Part shown: positions 36,601 to 47,400 of the stretch, piece after piece
Layout of the letters: each line of letters starts with the position of its first letter
Position numbering within the stretch: position 1 is the stretch's first letter
Source: Ananas comosus
Taxonomy: Eukaryota; Streptophyta; Magnoliopsida; Poales; Bromeliaceae
DNA length: 64,000 nt
Assembly (NCBI RefSeq): GCF_001540865.1
Contig: NC_033632.1
Span: forward strand, 11,148,557-11,212,556
Direction: 5' to 3'
Notes under the pieces: generated by a model
Told to the model about the DNA's origin: nothing
The model's database searches: none
The model's input: only the letters and a program-made list of their open reading frames with translations
Made by a program: the position numbers and the translations under genes

Positions 36601-39600
36601 ATGGCAAATCAGAGTAATGTTAGAAAAGTAAACAACAAATTGGTAAATTGGATAAATTATTCAGGATAAATAAACAGAGATGCACTTAGTAAAACTTGAA
36701 TAGAGAGGGGAAAAAACACCAAAAGTAAAAGAGGAAGCTGTGAGACAATATCTTTGTTACACATAACAAACCTTCCTCCAAATAATTTAGAGAGCCATCC
36801 CCCAGGTAGTTGACTCAAGGCATATCCCCAAAAGAAAGATGATTGAACTAAGCCGGCGGTTGATGAATTCCACCCAAATTGATGGGACATGGGAATGACG
36901 GCAACACTCAAGTTAACCTGAAAATAAACTATTATATGTTATTATATATATTTTTCACAAAGCAAGCAACTATAATAACATGCATAATGAGGCAAGGTAA
37001 TAATCATCTAAGATCCAACAATACTGATTGATAACTGTCTGTTACGTGAAATGAATATTCACAAGTAAAGTAAATTCCATCTTCTATTATTTCTGAGGAA
37101 AGAACTTTATCCATATCAAGGATTTAAGTGCCCATTGGTACATGTCGTATCTAACATGCCGCTTCGTGCCAACAAGATATCGACACGATACAGACGCTGA
37201 TGGCACGGTTCAAAACCCACTATTCTTTAAATTAGTAAGTAATTTTTTCAATAAAGTTCAAAAGATTTGATAAAAATATATAATAAACAGGTAGAATATG
37301 TTGTGGCTAAAGAAAATAAATATTTCATACTATTATGTGTCAGCATACATGAATTTTTTTTTATCAACACGCATTGGCACGGTCCGGCATGCACCGTGCC
37401 GTACCATGCAAGCAAGTTTCCGGCACGACCCGGTGCCACTGCACTTAAATCGCTTGATCCATATCATCTCAAATAGGCGTAGAACACTAGAACTTCATAT
37501 TTAATCTTGTATTTCTTTGAAGGATAACAATCTCAAATCTCAGAATAGAATAAAAAATCTTTTTCACCGAAATAGGAACTGAAAGCGAAACTTCTCTTGC
37601 CAAATTCTAAACCAATAAAATAGAAAATTGAGGAGTCCAACCAAAATAGAAACTGAAAATAATGCTTCAAGTTTTACTTCTTTCACAAATCACAAGGTTT
37701 CACATGAGTGCCAATAATTTAAAAATCCGCCAAATATGTTTCCACAGGAGTTTTAATGACCAACTGCTAATACTGCTATGGCGCAGCCGCCCACAGATAA
37801 CTGACAGCATAAACTACTTTCCATGTTCTCCAAAACTCTCTCTCTCTTGAGATGATGCACCACAAAAGTTGTTAAACACCCAAAATTTGACTAATTTAGC
37901 TCAAAAATATAAGATAACAACAAAGATAACACAAGAGAACAATTCAATAATAAGCAAAGTTGTAAATAGCGGATAGCGGGTACATAGCGTTTGGAGAGTC
38001 TCATAGCGGAAAGCAGATAGCGGGCGCTATGAACCCATAGCGGGTTTCATAAAAGCAAATTTAATATGTTTATATTTCTTATAAAACACATATAATTTTG
38101 AAGAAAAGACATCTAATCATTCTTTTTTTTAATATTGCAAGCCTATATATTTAATGTCATTATCTATTAAGAATTTAAGATTAACTTTAGCATATTTAGC
38201 AAACCAAAAAGATGACGATATCTGATTCTCTTTTAAAAACGGATCACCTTTTTATCTTCCAAACCCTTAGAAAGTAGAAACAGGGTTTATTTCATTTAAG
38301 GATCCGACCCGATAAGCCATTTTAACCCATTTGCATTTTTTAAAGGTTTGGGCTCATAACGCCAGCTTTTCTACCGCTTTATAGCGGCCGCTTTAGCGGG
38401 CGCTACGCCGCTAAAGCGGCCGCTATGAACCCGAACCGCTATATACCGCTTTTTATATTAAAGCGTAGCGATAACACCTAAAAACTGCTATAGCGGCCGC
38501 TATGGCGGGCATAGCGGCCGCTATTTAAAACACTGATCATAAGTTACCAATATCGAAAAAGGAACATGAAACATTTTTAGCATTTCTATAAAAGTGATCT
38601 CGCATATACATGATATGAACATTGTAAGATCCTGTTTCGTCCAGACTGAAAAAGCTTCTCTAGCAAAAGACCAGTTCTCCGCAAATGAAAATATGGACCT
38701 TCTGGCTGTCTCTAGAAGCCCAAATGAGCTTCCAGGCCCCAAAACCAGAAGCTCATATTGGAATATTCTGCTTTTGTCTGCAGCAAAAAGTTTTTCGGCA
38801 GATTTTAAGCTGTAAGTAATTTCTTGAAACAGCGCTATTCAAGCAGTGGTTCTACGAAAGCTCTAAATACTAAAGAGGCCTGCCTAACAGGCATTTGTGG
38901 GAATTCCTCAAAGAAGAAAACTTCCAACCCAGATTCCAAATAAATAAAATTTAACAGCATAGAAGTTAACTTCTACTACAGTGTGTTTTGAAATAGCTAT
39001 CTAGACTTCAAAAGTTTCTGTTTAACTACCTAACCTCATGGTATTTTTGAAATCGGTACCTGAACTTCAAAAGTCTTAATGCTGCCACCTAATCTGCCTA
39101 ATCTCACATTAGTTAACATTTTTGACAAAGCATATATAATCTTATGTTACTGGATAGAACATTATGTCAAAATGGTTATTAATTCTATAACATTTGGTTC
39201 TAGAATCAAAATTTTTAAAGTTCAGATATCTATTTCAAAAGTGTACTTCCACTGGCACTCCAAAATACTGTCTTTATCTGACGTGCTGACATGCCGACAC
39301 GATGATGTATCATGCAGTAATTGACTTACAAAGTACCAGAAAACATATGAACTAGAGCGTACCCATCAGGGGCACTCAAAGCATTTCCCTGTACTGTTAG
39401 ACACAGCAAAATCAAAACTTTTCTTTAAATTTTTGATACAAAAAGTACTATGGCAACATAGTTTAGGGCTTTACATGTAATCTCAGAGCGTTTTCACACA
39501 ATATTTAGATAAACCAAAAACACAAAACGGAGAGAGAGTGAAAGAGAAATGCACGTAAACAGAGTTTCAGAGTACATAACCAAGAAACAGTACCTTGTCC

Positions 39601-40019
39601 ATATTGCAGATAACAAATGCGAGCGACGTAGTTCCGATGAGCTTATACCTCTCCGGTAAACCCTCCCACGGGGGCCATTTGAGTTCATATTTGTACTCAA
39701 ATCCCTCGCACCCCTCCTCCTCCCCCTCGTTCTCCTCATCTTTAACACCATCATCACCCTCCACAATCGAACCCTTCTCGACACCAGCAACAGCTCCGCC
39801 TCCCCTCTCGACCCGCACCTCCTCAGCCTCCTCCGCCGCTCCCCCCCTCGACGAAACCCTAATCGCCGCCCCCCTCCGCCGCCGCGACGAGGGGAGGCGG
39901 AGGCGGGGGGAGGGGGTTAAGGTTAGGGTTAGGGTTAGGGTTTTGGTGGCGGAGGGGAGGGGTGGGGACGGGGAGAGGGGGAGGTGGGGGACGGAGCTCG
40001 CCATTCTCATTGAGCTCAT
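27623..40019 (-). CDS. PHT4;5: Chloroplast anion/phosphate transporter, PHT4 (ANTR) family, PHT4;5-like
   Basis: Major-facilitator membrane protein. The plant PHT4/ANTR group moves phosphate or other organic anions across plastid membranes. Fifteen exons on the minus strand keep frame: 39594-40019, 36772-36917, 36486-36585, 35487-35539, 34788-34862, 33460-33540, 33260-33321, 32911-33014, 32127-32242, 31324-31360, 30977-31072, 28743-28884, 28600-28652, 28022-28108 and 27623-27727, giving 560 residues. An in-frame ATG five codons later (40004) could be the real start. Residues 1 to about 60 look like a transit peptide, Ser/Arg/Pro-rich with TLTLTLTLT. An acidic stretch follows, then the MFS core: NMDKVNLSVAVIPMSHQFGW, GYALSQLPGGWLSK, GIGEGVSPSA, FCGSWGHYTCLSWLPTYF and SREYASILLGITNTIGAVPG. 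The subfamily (PHT4;5/ANTR6) is from memory of homologues; the substrate cannot be read from sequence. Intron 4 uses a GC donor. Introns hold three hAT-type MITEs. Confidence 0.88.
30491..30833. mobile_element. hAT-type MITE in transporter intron, copy 1
   Basis: Ends CAAGGTTTTAAGTGCC and GGCACTTAAATCCTTG are inverted. AGTAGAAT is perfectly repeated at 30483-30490 and 30834-30841. An 8-bp duplication is the hAT signature. The ends are rich in CGGCACGG and CCGTGCCG words, and the middle is AT-rich. It lies in intron 11. Confidence 0.9.
32370..32370. other. Unresolved base (N) after a poly-A run
   Basis: A single N lies between a 20-base A-run and a T-rich stretch in transporter intron 8. It probably marks a closed assembly gap, and homopolymer lengths here are unreliable. 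Confidence 0.9.
37117..37456. mobile_element. hAT-type MITE in transporter intron, copy 2
   Basis: Same family and orientation as 30491-30833: CAAGGATTTAAGTGCC at the left and GCACTTAAATCGCTTG at the right, with the inner TATTTCATACTATTATGTGTC shared. ATCCATAT is perfectly repeated at 37109-37116 and 37457-37464. It lies in intron 1. Confidence 0.9.
37955..38535. mobile_element. hAT-type MITE with AGCGG repeats, 581 bp
   Basis: Ends CAAAGTTGTAAATAGCGG and CCGCTATTTAAAACACTG are inverted. The flanks ATAATAAG (37947-37954) and ATCATAAG (38536-38543) differ by one base, fitting an 8-bp target duplication. Both ends are full of ATAGCGG / GCGGCCGCT words that can form strong hairpins. It lies in intron 1 of the transporter. 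Confidence 0.8.
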
Positions 40020-41275
40020 AGCAGCGTCTATTTTTTTTTTCTTTTTCTTATTTTTTAATCTTTAAGGGTGGCGTTCATTTCATATGAAAATTGTATAGTG
40101 CCCCCTCAACTATAGTCTATTTTAAAACAGACCCCTTAGGTAGTTTCTCCGACACTTTTTAACTTTTAATTTTAAAAAAATTCAGCGACTTTCAGGCAAT
40201 TAGTTATTTTAATTATTTTTAGTAAATGAAAAAAGGGTAATCAATGGCTAATTACTAGTAAAATTATTAAACTTAATAATATTTTTAAAAAATTATTATC
40301 ATAGGTAAACTTATATTAAGATAGTCTCATTTCAAAATATTCCATACCTAAGGGTGTTTCTATACATTTTTGCGTACCTTATATTTATATATTTATAAAT
40401 TGAGTTAATTTCATACCGATCTTTATAAATATAGTGAATTACAAATATATTCCAATTTCAATAATCATATGTTGTTCCTACAAAAGTTATGATATTTTCA
40501 AATACATTTTCCGTTAGAAAATATTAGTTAACCATGATTAGTTAATAAGGTAAATTAACTTTTTTATCTCTCTTTAATTAACATTTAAGATTTTTGAAAG
40601 GGCACATTTATAATAGTAAAAAGCTCATTTTACTTATAAAATAAATAATGTTTTAATGATAACAAACTAGAGAAACATATTTAAAAATATTAAGACTTCT
40701 ATAGAAATAATATATAAAAATTAAATTTTATAAAAATATTTTTATAATTTACTATGTTTATAGGGACCTATATGAGATTAACCCTTATAAATACGTACGT
40801 GTGTGGTTCGTCGGAAAGGAGCCCGCGAGAACACGGGACTTGCACAGAGTTGCAGTGGCACGCGCCACGCAAATATACGACTTTTTTTGAAGGGAAACTT
40901 TCAAATGCCACCCTGTGATTTTATATTTTTTTATTTTAGTATTATGTGATTTAAAGTATGTCGATTTAGTACCCCGCGATTTTATTTTTCTCTTTTTGTT
41001 ATTTTTTTATTAATTTTTTTTGTTAAATCAGTGATAAAGTTAAAACGAAAAGGTATTAAAGTGAATATTCGATAAACCTACGTGAGGTATATGAAGTTTT
41101 TTGTATATAATTTAACAAAATATTAACGGAAGAGCTGACGAAAAGAGAAAAATAAAATTACAGAATACTAAATTTATATATTTTAAACCATAAAATATTA
41201 AAGTGAAAAAGTGCGAAACCACAGGAATGATATTTGAAGTTTATCCTTTTTAAAATTTTGTTATATTAAAATCAA
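40020..41275. other. Upstream region of the transporter
   Basis: About 1.25 kb, AT-rich and noncoding. It should contain the transporter promoter. No TATA box or clear motif set was singled out. Much of 40380-41250 resembles decayed repeat DNA. Confidence 0.4.
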
Positions 41276-41931
41276 GGCTAAATTATAGAAAACTCCCTAT
41301 AATAACCCGCTTTTTCACTTTCCCCCCTTGACATTTAAAAACCTACACTTTGCCCCCCTGTAAAATGAAAAATGTTCACGGGGGGGTTACGGTGTGTAAA
41401 ATGACAATTTTGCCCCTCGCCATTGTCGTCTTCTTCCTCATCTTCCTCAGCCACCCCTTCGTTCGGCCGTGATTCCCACCTCAATCGGCCGCGATTTCTT
41501 TCCATTTCCTTCTCTACCTGCTCCCCTTCTCCTCCTGCACCCTCGCCGCCCTCGATTTCGGCGACAGTAGGAGAAAACCGAGATGGGCGACAGTAGGAGA
41601 AGGGCAAAGAAGGCGAAGGCGAGGCGACGGAGGACGGCGAAGGGGATGTGGGTGAGGGCGAGGCAGTGGAGGACGGCGAGGCGGCTAGGCGGCGAGTCGG
41701 CGAGGCGGCGGCGAGGTGGCGAGCCGGCGGGAGTCAAAACAACGGGGAGATGACGAAGGGATATTTTCGGCATAAAAATATATTTTTTAACGTAACTCTG
41801 ACGGAATCCTAACGGTAGGAAGTGAAGTACACATTTTTTATTTTACAGGAGGGCAAAGTGTAGGTTATTAAATGTCAGGGAGGGAAAGTGAAAAAGTGGA
41901 TTATTATAAGGAAGTTTTCTGTAATTTAGCC
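41276..41931. mobile_element. Mutator-like nonautonomous element, copy 1
   Basis: Inverted ends begin GGCTAAATTATAGAAAAC and close GTTTTCTGTAATTTAGCC, with about 100 bp of TIR (AACCTACACTTTGCCC near the left, GGGCAAAGTGTAGGTT near the right). TAAAATCAA is perfectly repeated at 41267-41275 and 41932-41940, the 9-bp duplication of Mutator-like elements. The interior (about 41400-41760) is GC-rich, unlike the AT-rich TIRs and flanks, and could be captured host DNA. It encodes no recognisable protein. Confidence 0.92.
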
Positions 41932-41948
41932 TAAAATCAAATAGACCG

Positions 41949-42102
41949 ACCATCCCTAGAGCAAGTGGCAAAGGGCTTAGTGGTTGGTACCCGAGACCCA
42001 AGTTCGAATCCTAGTTGATTCACATTTCTAGCTAAGTTTATTTTTAAATGAAATAAATGAAGCGGGTAACGTGCTACCTATCTGTCAAAAAAAAAAAAAA
42101 AA
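41949..42102 (+). mobile_element. tRNA-derived SINE, copy 2
   Basis: It reads CAAGTGGCAAAGGGCTTAG (box A region), AGTTCGAATCCTAG (box B, consensus GGTTCGANNCC), then GCTAAGTTTATTTTTAAATG and an A-tail at 42086-42102. AATCAAATAGA before it and AATCGAATAGA after it may be a slightly mutated target duplication. It matches the minus-strand copy at 2862-3012. Confidence 0.8.
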
Positions 42103-42782
42103 TCGAATAGAGATGCCCAAAATATCTAATATCCTCTAACTTTAGACCCAATTAAAAATAAGTAGTATATGAATAAATAAAAAAAGGTTATCTCCTTCGG
42201 CATTTTTCTGGATATTTAATACTCATGCGTGACTCGAATATTATCCGGATCCGATCTTTTAGTGGGTAGGAATCGAAATAGGTTTTATATTCGAATCCAA
42301 ATCCGGACATGGACGGGTAAAATATTCGACCATCAAAAAAGGAAAAAAAAAAATGATAGTTGTTTCTCCACTATAATTTTTTAGACTTATTGTTTATGTG
42401 TTTTAACTGTATTATAATTGGTGCATATATTTTGTCTTATAATATATATATTATTATCGATTAGTTATATATGTTTTATACAATTATATTATATGCGTTT
42501 GAACTATCAATATAATTTTAATCATTATGTTGTTTTATGTGGATGGATGGTGGTTGTATGTATTTTAGAATAATTAATAAACAAATAACTATTGCAAATT
42601 TTATATTTTTATTTAAACTTATAATATGATAAAAATTTATATTTTATATCATAGATATACATACGGATATGCATGCCAGATCTAGACCCGATCAGTATAT
42701 AATATAAACCGGCTCAAATGGCTTCAATGAATGCATTAGTAACTTAAACAGGGTAGGATTTTCTTTTATTTCCTACCCATTT
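42103..42782. other. Spacer with hAT-like relic sequence
   Basis: AT-rich DNA. 42225-42335 has TTATCCGGATCCGATC and ATTCGAATCCAAATCC words like other degenerate hAT-type relics in the window. No gene. Confidence 0.4.
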
Positions 42783-42791
42783 TATTTTAAA

Positions 42792-43431
42792 GGCTAAATT
42801 ACAGAAAACCCCCCTGTAATAATCCATTTTTTCACTTTTCCTCCCTGACATTTAAAAACCTACACTTTGCCCCCGTGTAAAATAAAAAATATTCACAGGG
42901 GAATTACGGTGTGTAAAATGACCATTTTGCTCCTCGCCATTGTCGTCTTCTTCCCTATCTTCCTCAGCTGCCCCCTCGTTCGGCCGCGTTTCTCACCTCA
43001 ATCGGCCGCGATTTCTCTCCATTTCCTTCTCCACCTACTCCCCTTCTCCTCCTGCACCCTCGCCGCCCTCGATTTCGGCGACAGTAAGAGAAAACCGAGA
43101 TGGGCGACAGTAGGAAAAGGGCAAAGAAGGCGAAGGCGATGCGGCAGAGGACGGCAAAGGGGATGTGGGTGAGAGCGAGGCAGTGGAGGACGGCGAGGCG
43201 GCAGCGAGACGGCAAGGCGGCGGCGAGGCAGCATGCCGGAGGGAGGCGAAGCAATAGGGAGATGGCGGAGAGGTATTTTCAGCATAAAAATATATTTTTT
43301 AACGGAACCCTAACGGTAAGAGCTGAAGTGCACATTTTTTATTTTACAGGGGATAAAGTATAGATTTTTAAATGTCAGGAAGGGAAAGTGAAAAAGCGAG
43401 TTATTACAAAGAGGTTTTCTGTAATTTAGCC
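42792..43431. mobile_element. Mutator-like nonautonomous element, copy 2
   Basis: A close relative of 41276-41931 in the same orientation, with ends GGCTAAATTACAG and CTGTAATTTAGCC. TATTTTAAA is perfectly repeated at 42783-42791 and 43432-43440. The GC-rich interior matches copy 1 with scattered changes (GGCGACAGTAAGAGAAAACC against GGCGACAGTAGGAGAAAACC). Two copies at independent target sites show the unit mobilised as a whole. Confidence 0.93.
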
Positions 43432-43440
43432 TATTTTAAA

Positions 43441-44454
43441 GTATTGAGTACAGTATATTAACTATCCAAACCCGATCTGGTCTGGGACATCTCTATATTA
43501 AACTCATAATTTTAAAAAAAATAGTGGACGTTTGTAATGATTCGAACTCTCATTCACAATTATACGGAAATCAATCTTTGACCTTGGTCGAGTTTGATTC
43601 GACTGAGAACGAAGTCGAATTCATGAAACTCACATGCATTCTCTTAACTTCTCAGTTCCAAACAGCCCCATGATATGTCTCCTACACTGAAAGAAAGAGG
43701 CACAGACGTGTTAAAGAAGACGCAGTGTTTGATTCGAAAATTTGTATTTCAAATATAAAATAAAAAAAAAAAAACCGTCACATATCATCCCCATAATTTA
43801 ATATTTTTTATTTTAATATTCAATAATTTAAAGTATATTATTTTAATACTATGTCGTTTTGTTTTGCTCCTTTCACTGCCCTCTCCGTTAACTTTTCAGA
43901 TTAAAACCACTAATTAAAAAAAATTCTCTATAACTCTTTGCTGACAATAAATATTTGAGCTACAAACCACAAGAAGAGCAAGATTTTCTTTTTTTCTTTT
44001 TTTTTTATCTCTATTCCAACTTCCAAGCTTTATAATTCTAAGCTTTCCCAACATACAACTCCAAAAGGAAATGATGTAACCTTATTGGACCTTCAGCGGG
44101 GACCAAAATTGAAGCATGTGGGAGCTAGCTTCTGGAACAGCTTTTCTACTTTAAGTGGCAATAACTGACAAATAAATAGTTGGAGAAATTGGCCGTGCCA
44201 AAGAGCTGCAACGAGCTTCAACGACCTTCGCAACCACAAAAGCAAGAACTTCAGTTGGACGTTTCTGCTGCAGCCTGAAGCTGTTGGGAACATCACAAAA
44301 ATAAAATAACAAGATGCAAAAGCTGTTAGCGCTTCGAACAGCTCTACTTCAGGAGCATTTCAGTAGAAACAATCACAAGAAATAGATGTAGAACATTTCG
44401 CCACTTTGATGTTCCAAACTTATATACTCGTCGCAACTGTAATTTTCGTTTATT
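43441..44454. other. Spacer downstream of the cysteinyl-tRNA synthetase
   Basis: No gene is recognised. The part next to 44454 is the likely 3' UTR of the synthetase on the minus strand. T-rich runs lie near 43985-44005. Confidence 0.4.
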
Positions 44455-47400
44455 TCATACTTCAATTCGAGTCGAGGCTACCTGTTGTAGGACACCGGGA
44501 GGTACGGCAGGTCTCCAAGCTGTTCCATCCGGCCCGTCCATTAGTGCGATCCCAGCATCAGCTAACTCCTTCCTGATCTCATCCGATCTCTCGTACTCTT
44601 TGTTTTCCCTCGCAGAAGTCCGCTCTTCGATCTTCTGTATAACTTGCTCTTCGGTTAAGGAAGCTCTTTTCAGCGCCTTTTCTCTCAATATCTGCAAAGC
44701 CTGAGAACAGGAGTTTCTCTACTTAAGAAATCAGAAGTTCCGAAAGTCAGACGAATATGCCTAAAAAATAGTATGAAATTTTTTTGCAGCAGTAGCTAAC
44801 ATAGGCCTTTGGGTTCCCCCAAAAGAAAAACTCTAGTTTGAAACTTTTGCTTTAATTCTGCAAGAGCGAGAAGCTCTAAAGGAGATTTTAATGGAAAAAC
44901 TAAAAGCGCTTCTCGTACAGTTGTACTCAAACATCATTTTTGTGCAAGCTCAGCTGGCCCTGATAGGGCATTAGGCACACTTTCATATAATGCAATATTA
45001 CCAACCTCGTGATAACTCGGGGGCATCAATCCCAAAACACTCAGCACACTTCTTACTTCCTTTTCTAGAGCATAGAGGGACTCGAATCTTAGTTCCCTCT
45101 TCTTCCCCTGCTTAGGAAAACAAAGCAAATGAATAAAAATAAATTAAAATTGAACTCTTACAAAAAATGACATAACACTCGTTGCTTTTAAGAATCATTA
45201 GTTGAAATAGGTGAAGAATTAAAACTTCACCTTACGAGTATGCAGGAGATCGTTGATAATTTTTAGAGGCTCCGAAAGGGCAGCTAACACCACAGGAGTA
45301 TGCAGATCATCAGACATTGATTTCTCAAAATCGCGACGAAGGTTTCGGATGCAATCTAAAACATCGCCAGGTAAAGAATCTTCAGGAATACTTCTATCTT
45401 GCCGTCCTAAGTTCTCTTCGCAATCATGCAAAGTCTACAACCATCAAGAGACAATAGTCAAACACAATCCCCAGAAGTTCAGCTTATTGACCAGGTTCGC
45501 CACACAAGCCGTGGAGTCGTGGACCACACTGTGCATTGCGCTTCATCTCATCTCTAACTACTGTTCCCCACCACTTTTTGGAGAAAAATAATTTAAAAGC
45601 GGGAAAAAGCTGCAACTAACCATGAGGCAGGGATTGACAATAGAGATAGGATGGAGTTGCCGACCAATAAGTGCAGATATTGTCGACCAGGTCCAGACAA
45701 TAAATTCTTCAAATGGAGGAACATATAGGGTTGCTATACCTGATAAATGTAGAATAACCTCTCAGATGCAATGTAAATCTGAGCATCTTCGTAGGTGACC
45801 GGAGACTTGTAATGTGTGCCAAGTAAGAAAAACCTCAAAGCAAGAGGATGGTGATCTTCTATGACCTGAGATGATTTGGAAATCTATTAACAAGTGAATA
45901 GTTACAACAATGAAAGAAAACCAATTACTGGGTAAATTACACCATGTTTTGCCAAACTTTTAGTGAAACCTCACTTTGGCGAGAAAACTTAAATTTGTCG
46001 CAATTGATGCACTGAACTCAATTATTGTTTCGATTGGGCTCGACTGTCAAACTTCATAAAATTCCACGGGATGGATGCTGTGGCACTTGAATCACAATAG
46101 CCTTGAGACGACATTTAGGTGTCATATCATAGCCACATCATCTCCTAGAGTCAACATGTCAGATGAATCAATTGCCACATCATCCATCTGTTAGGAAAAA
46201 TAAACGGAGTTTGACACATACCCCGTGAAATTGAACTTCACTGCATAAATTGCAACAAATCGAAGCTCAGTGAGCTAAGTGAAATTTCAATAGGTGCAAC
46301 AGTGAACTTCATCTTTTATTTCAAGCAAGCCATCCATCGAACTCCAATATTATTCTATGGATGGATAACACGGGCATTTGGTGCACAACAACCAACTGCC
46401 ATGTCATTGCCATGCCATCCCACCAATAGGAAAATCAAGGGAGTTTGCTGGAGAGCCAGAGCCTGATTGAGGCAAGAAATCGAAGTTCCAAACATGCAAA
46501 TCAAAGTTCAGTGATCCAAGCGAAATTTCACCCACAAATTATTGTTTTTGAACTACCTCTCGGATAGTGATGAAGTTGCCTTTTGATTTGGACATTTTAT
46601 CACCCTTCACTTTAACAAAACCATTATGAATCCAATAGCTTATGTTGCTTTTGCTACAGGCTGCACAGCTCTGAGCAATTTCATTCTCATGGTGAGGAAA
46701 TTTTAGGTCATCGCCCCCACCATGTATGTCAAATGAATGGCCGAGATATGTCGCACTCATGGCACTGCATTCTATGTGCCATCCTGGCCGTCCTTTTCCC
46801 CATGGGCTGTCCCAGGATGGTTCTCCTTCCTTTGCAGACTGCAAATAGTGAAGAATCAAATCATTTAACTTAAAAGGACTTCACTTACATACCCTCAAGA
46901 TCATAAATTATAGTTTTACATATATAGACCTCAAAATCATTACATACATAGCCCAGTAAAATCTTGGTCATCATATATTAAGGTTGGAAGTTAAGATTCT
47001 TACAAAATATTCTTTAGTTCAGTTGGAGAGCTTTTGAAGAACATATGATTTTGGAAAGATATAAGGGAAACAATAAATGTGCAGGGGAAGATATTTAAGA
47101 GAGAGAGAGAGAGATGTTAATGAAAACAAAGACAAGGAGGTTTTTTCCCTTACTTTCCATAGAGCAAAATCAGCAGGATTTTTCTTCCTCTCATCCACTT
47201 CAACCCTTTCTCCAGGTGCATTATCTTCTAGTTTTCGACCAGATAATCGACCATAAGCAGAAATTTTTTCAACAAGAAAGTATACATCCCCCTCTATAAC
47301 ATATGCATAGCCATTAAGAAGAATCTGTTCAATTTAAAGAAACCCAGGGTAAGCATGTAGTGGACATCAGCATCATCTTCCCTATTGAAGGAATGATAAT

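Noticed and set aside
41335..41773. Overlapping minus-strand frames in the GC-rich Mutator cargo
   Set aside because: Similar frames in the second copy (42964-43285) are shifted and differ in sequence. No conserved protein is supported.
41960..42020. Possible tRNA gene (box A and box B present)
   Set aside because: No cloverleaf can be formed, and an A-tailed body follows, so it is the tRNA-like head of a SINE.
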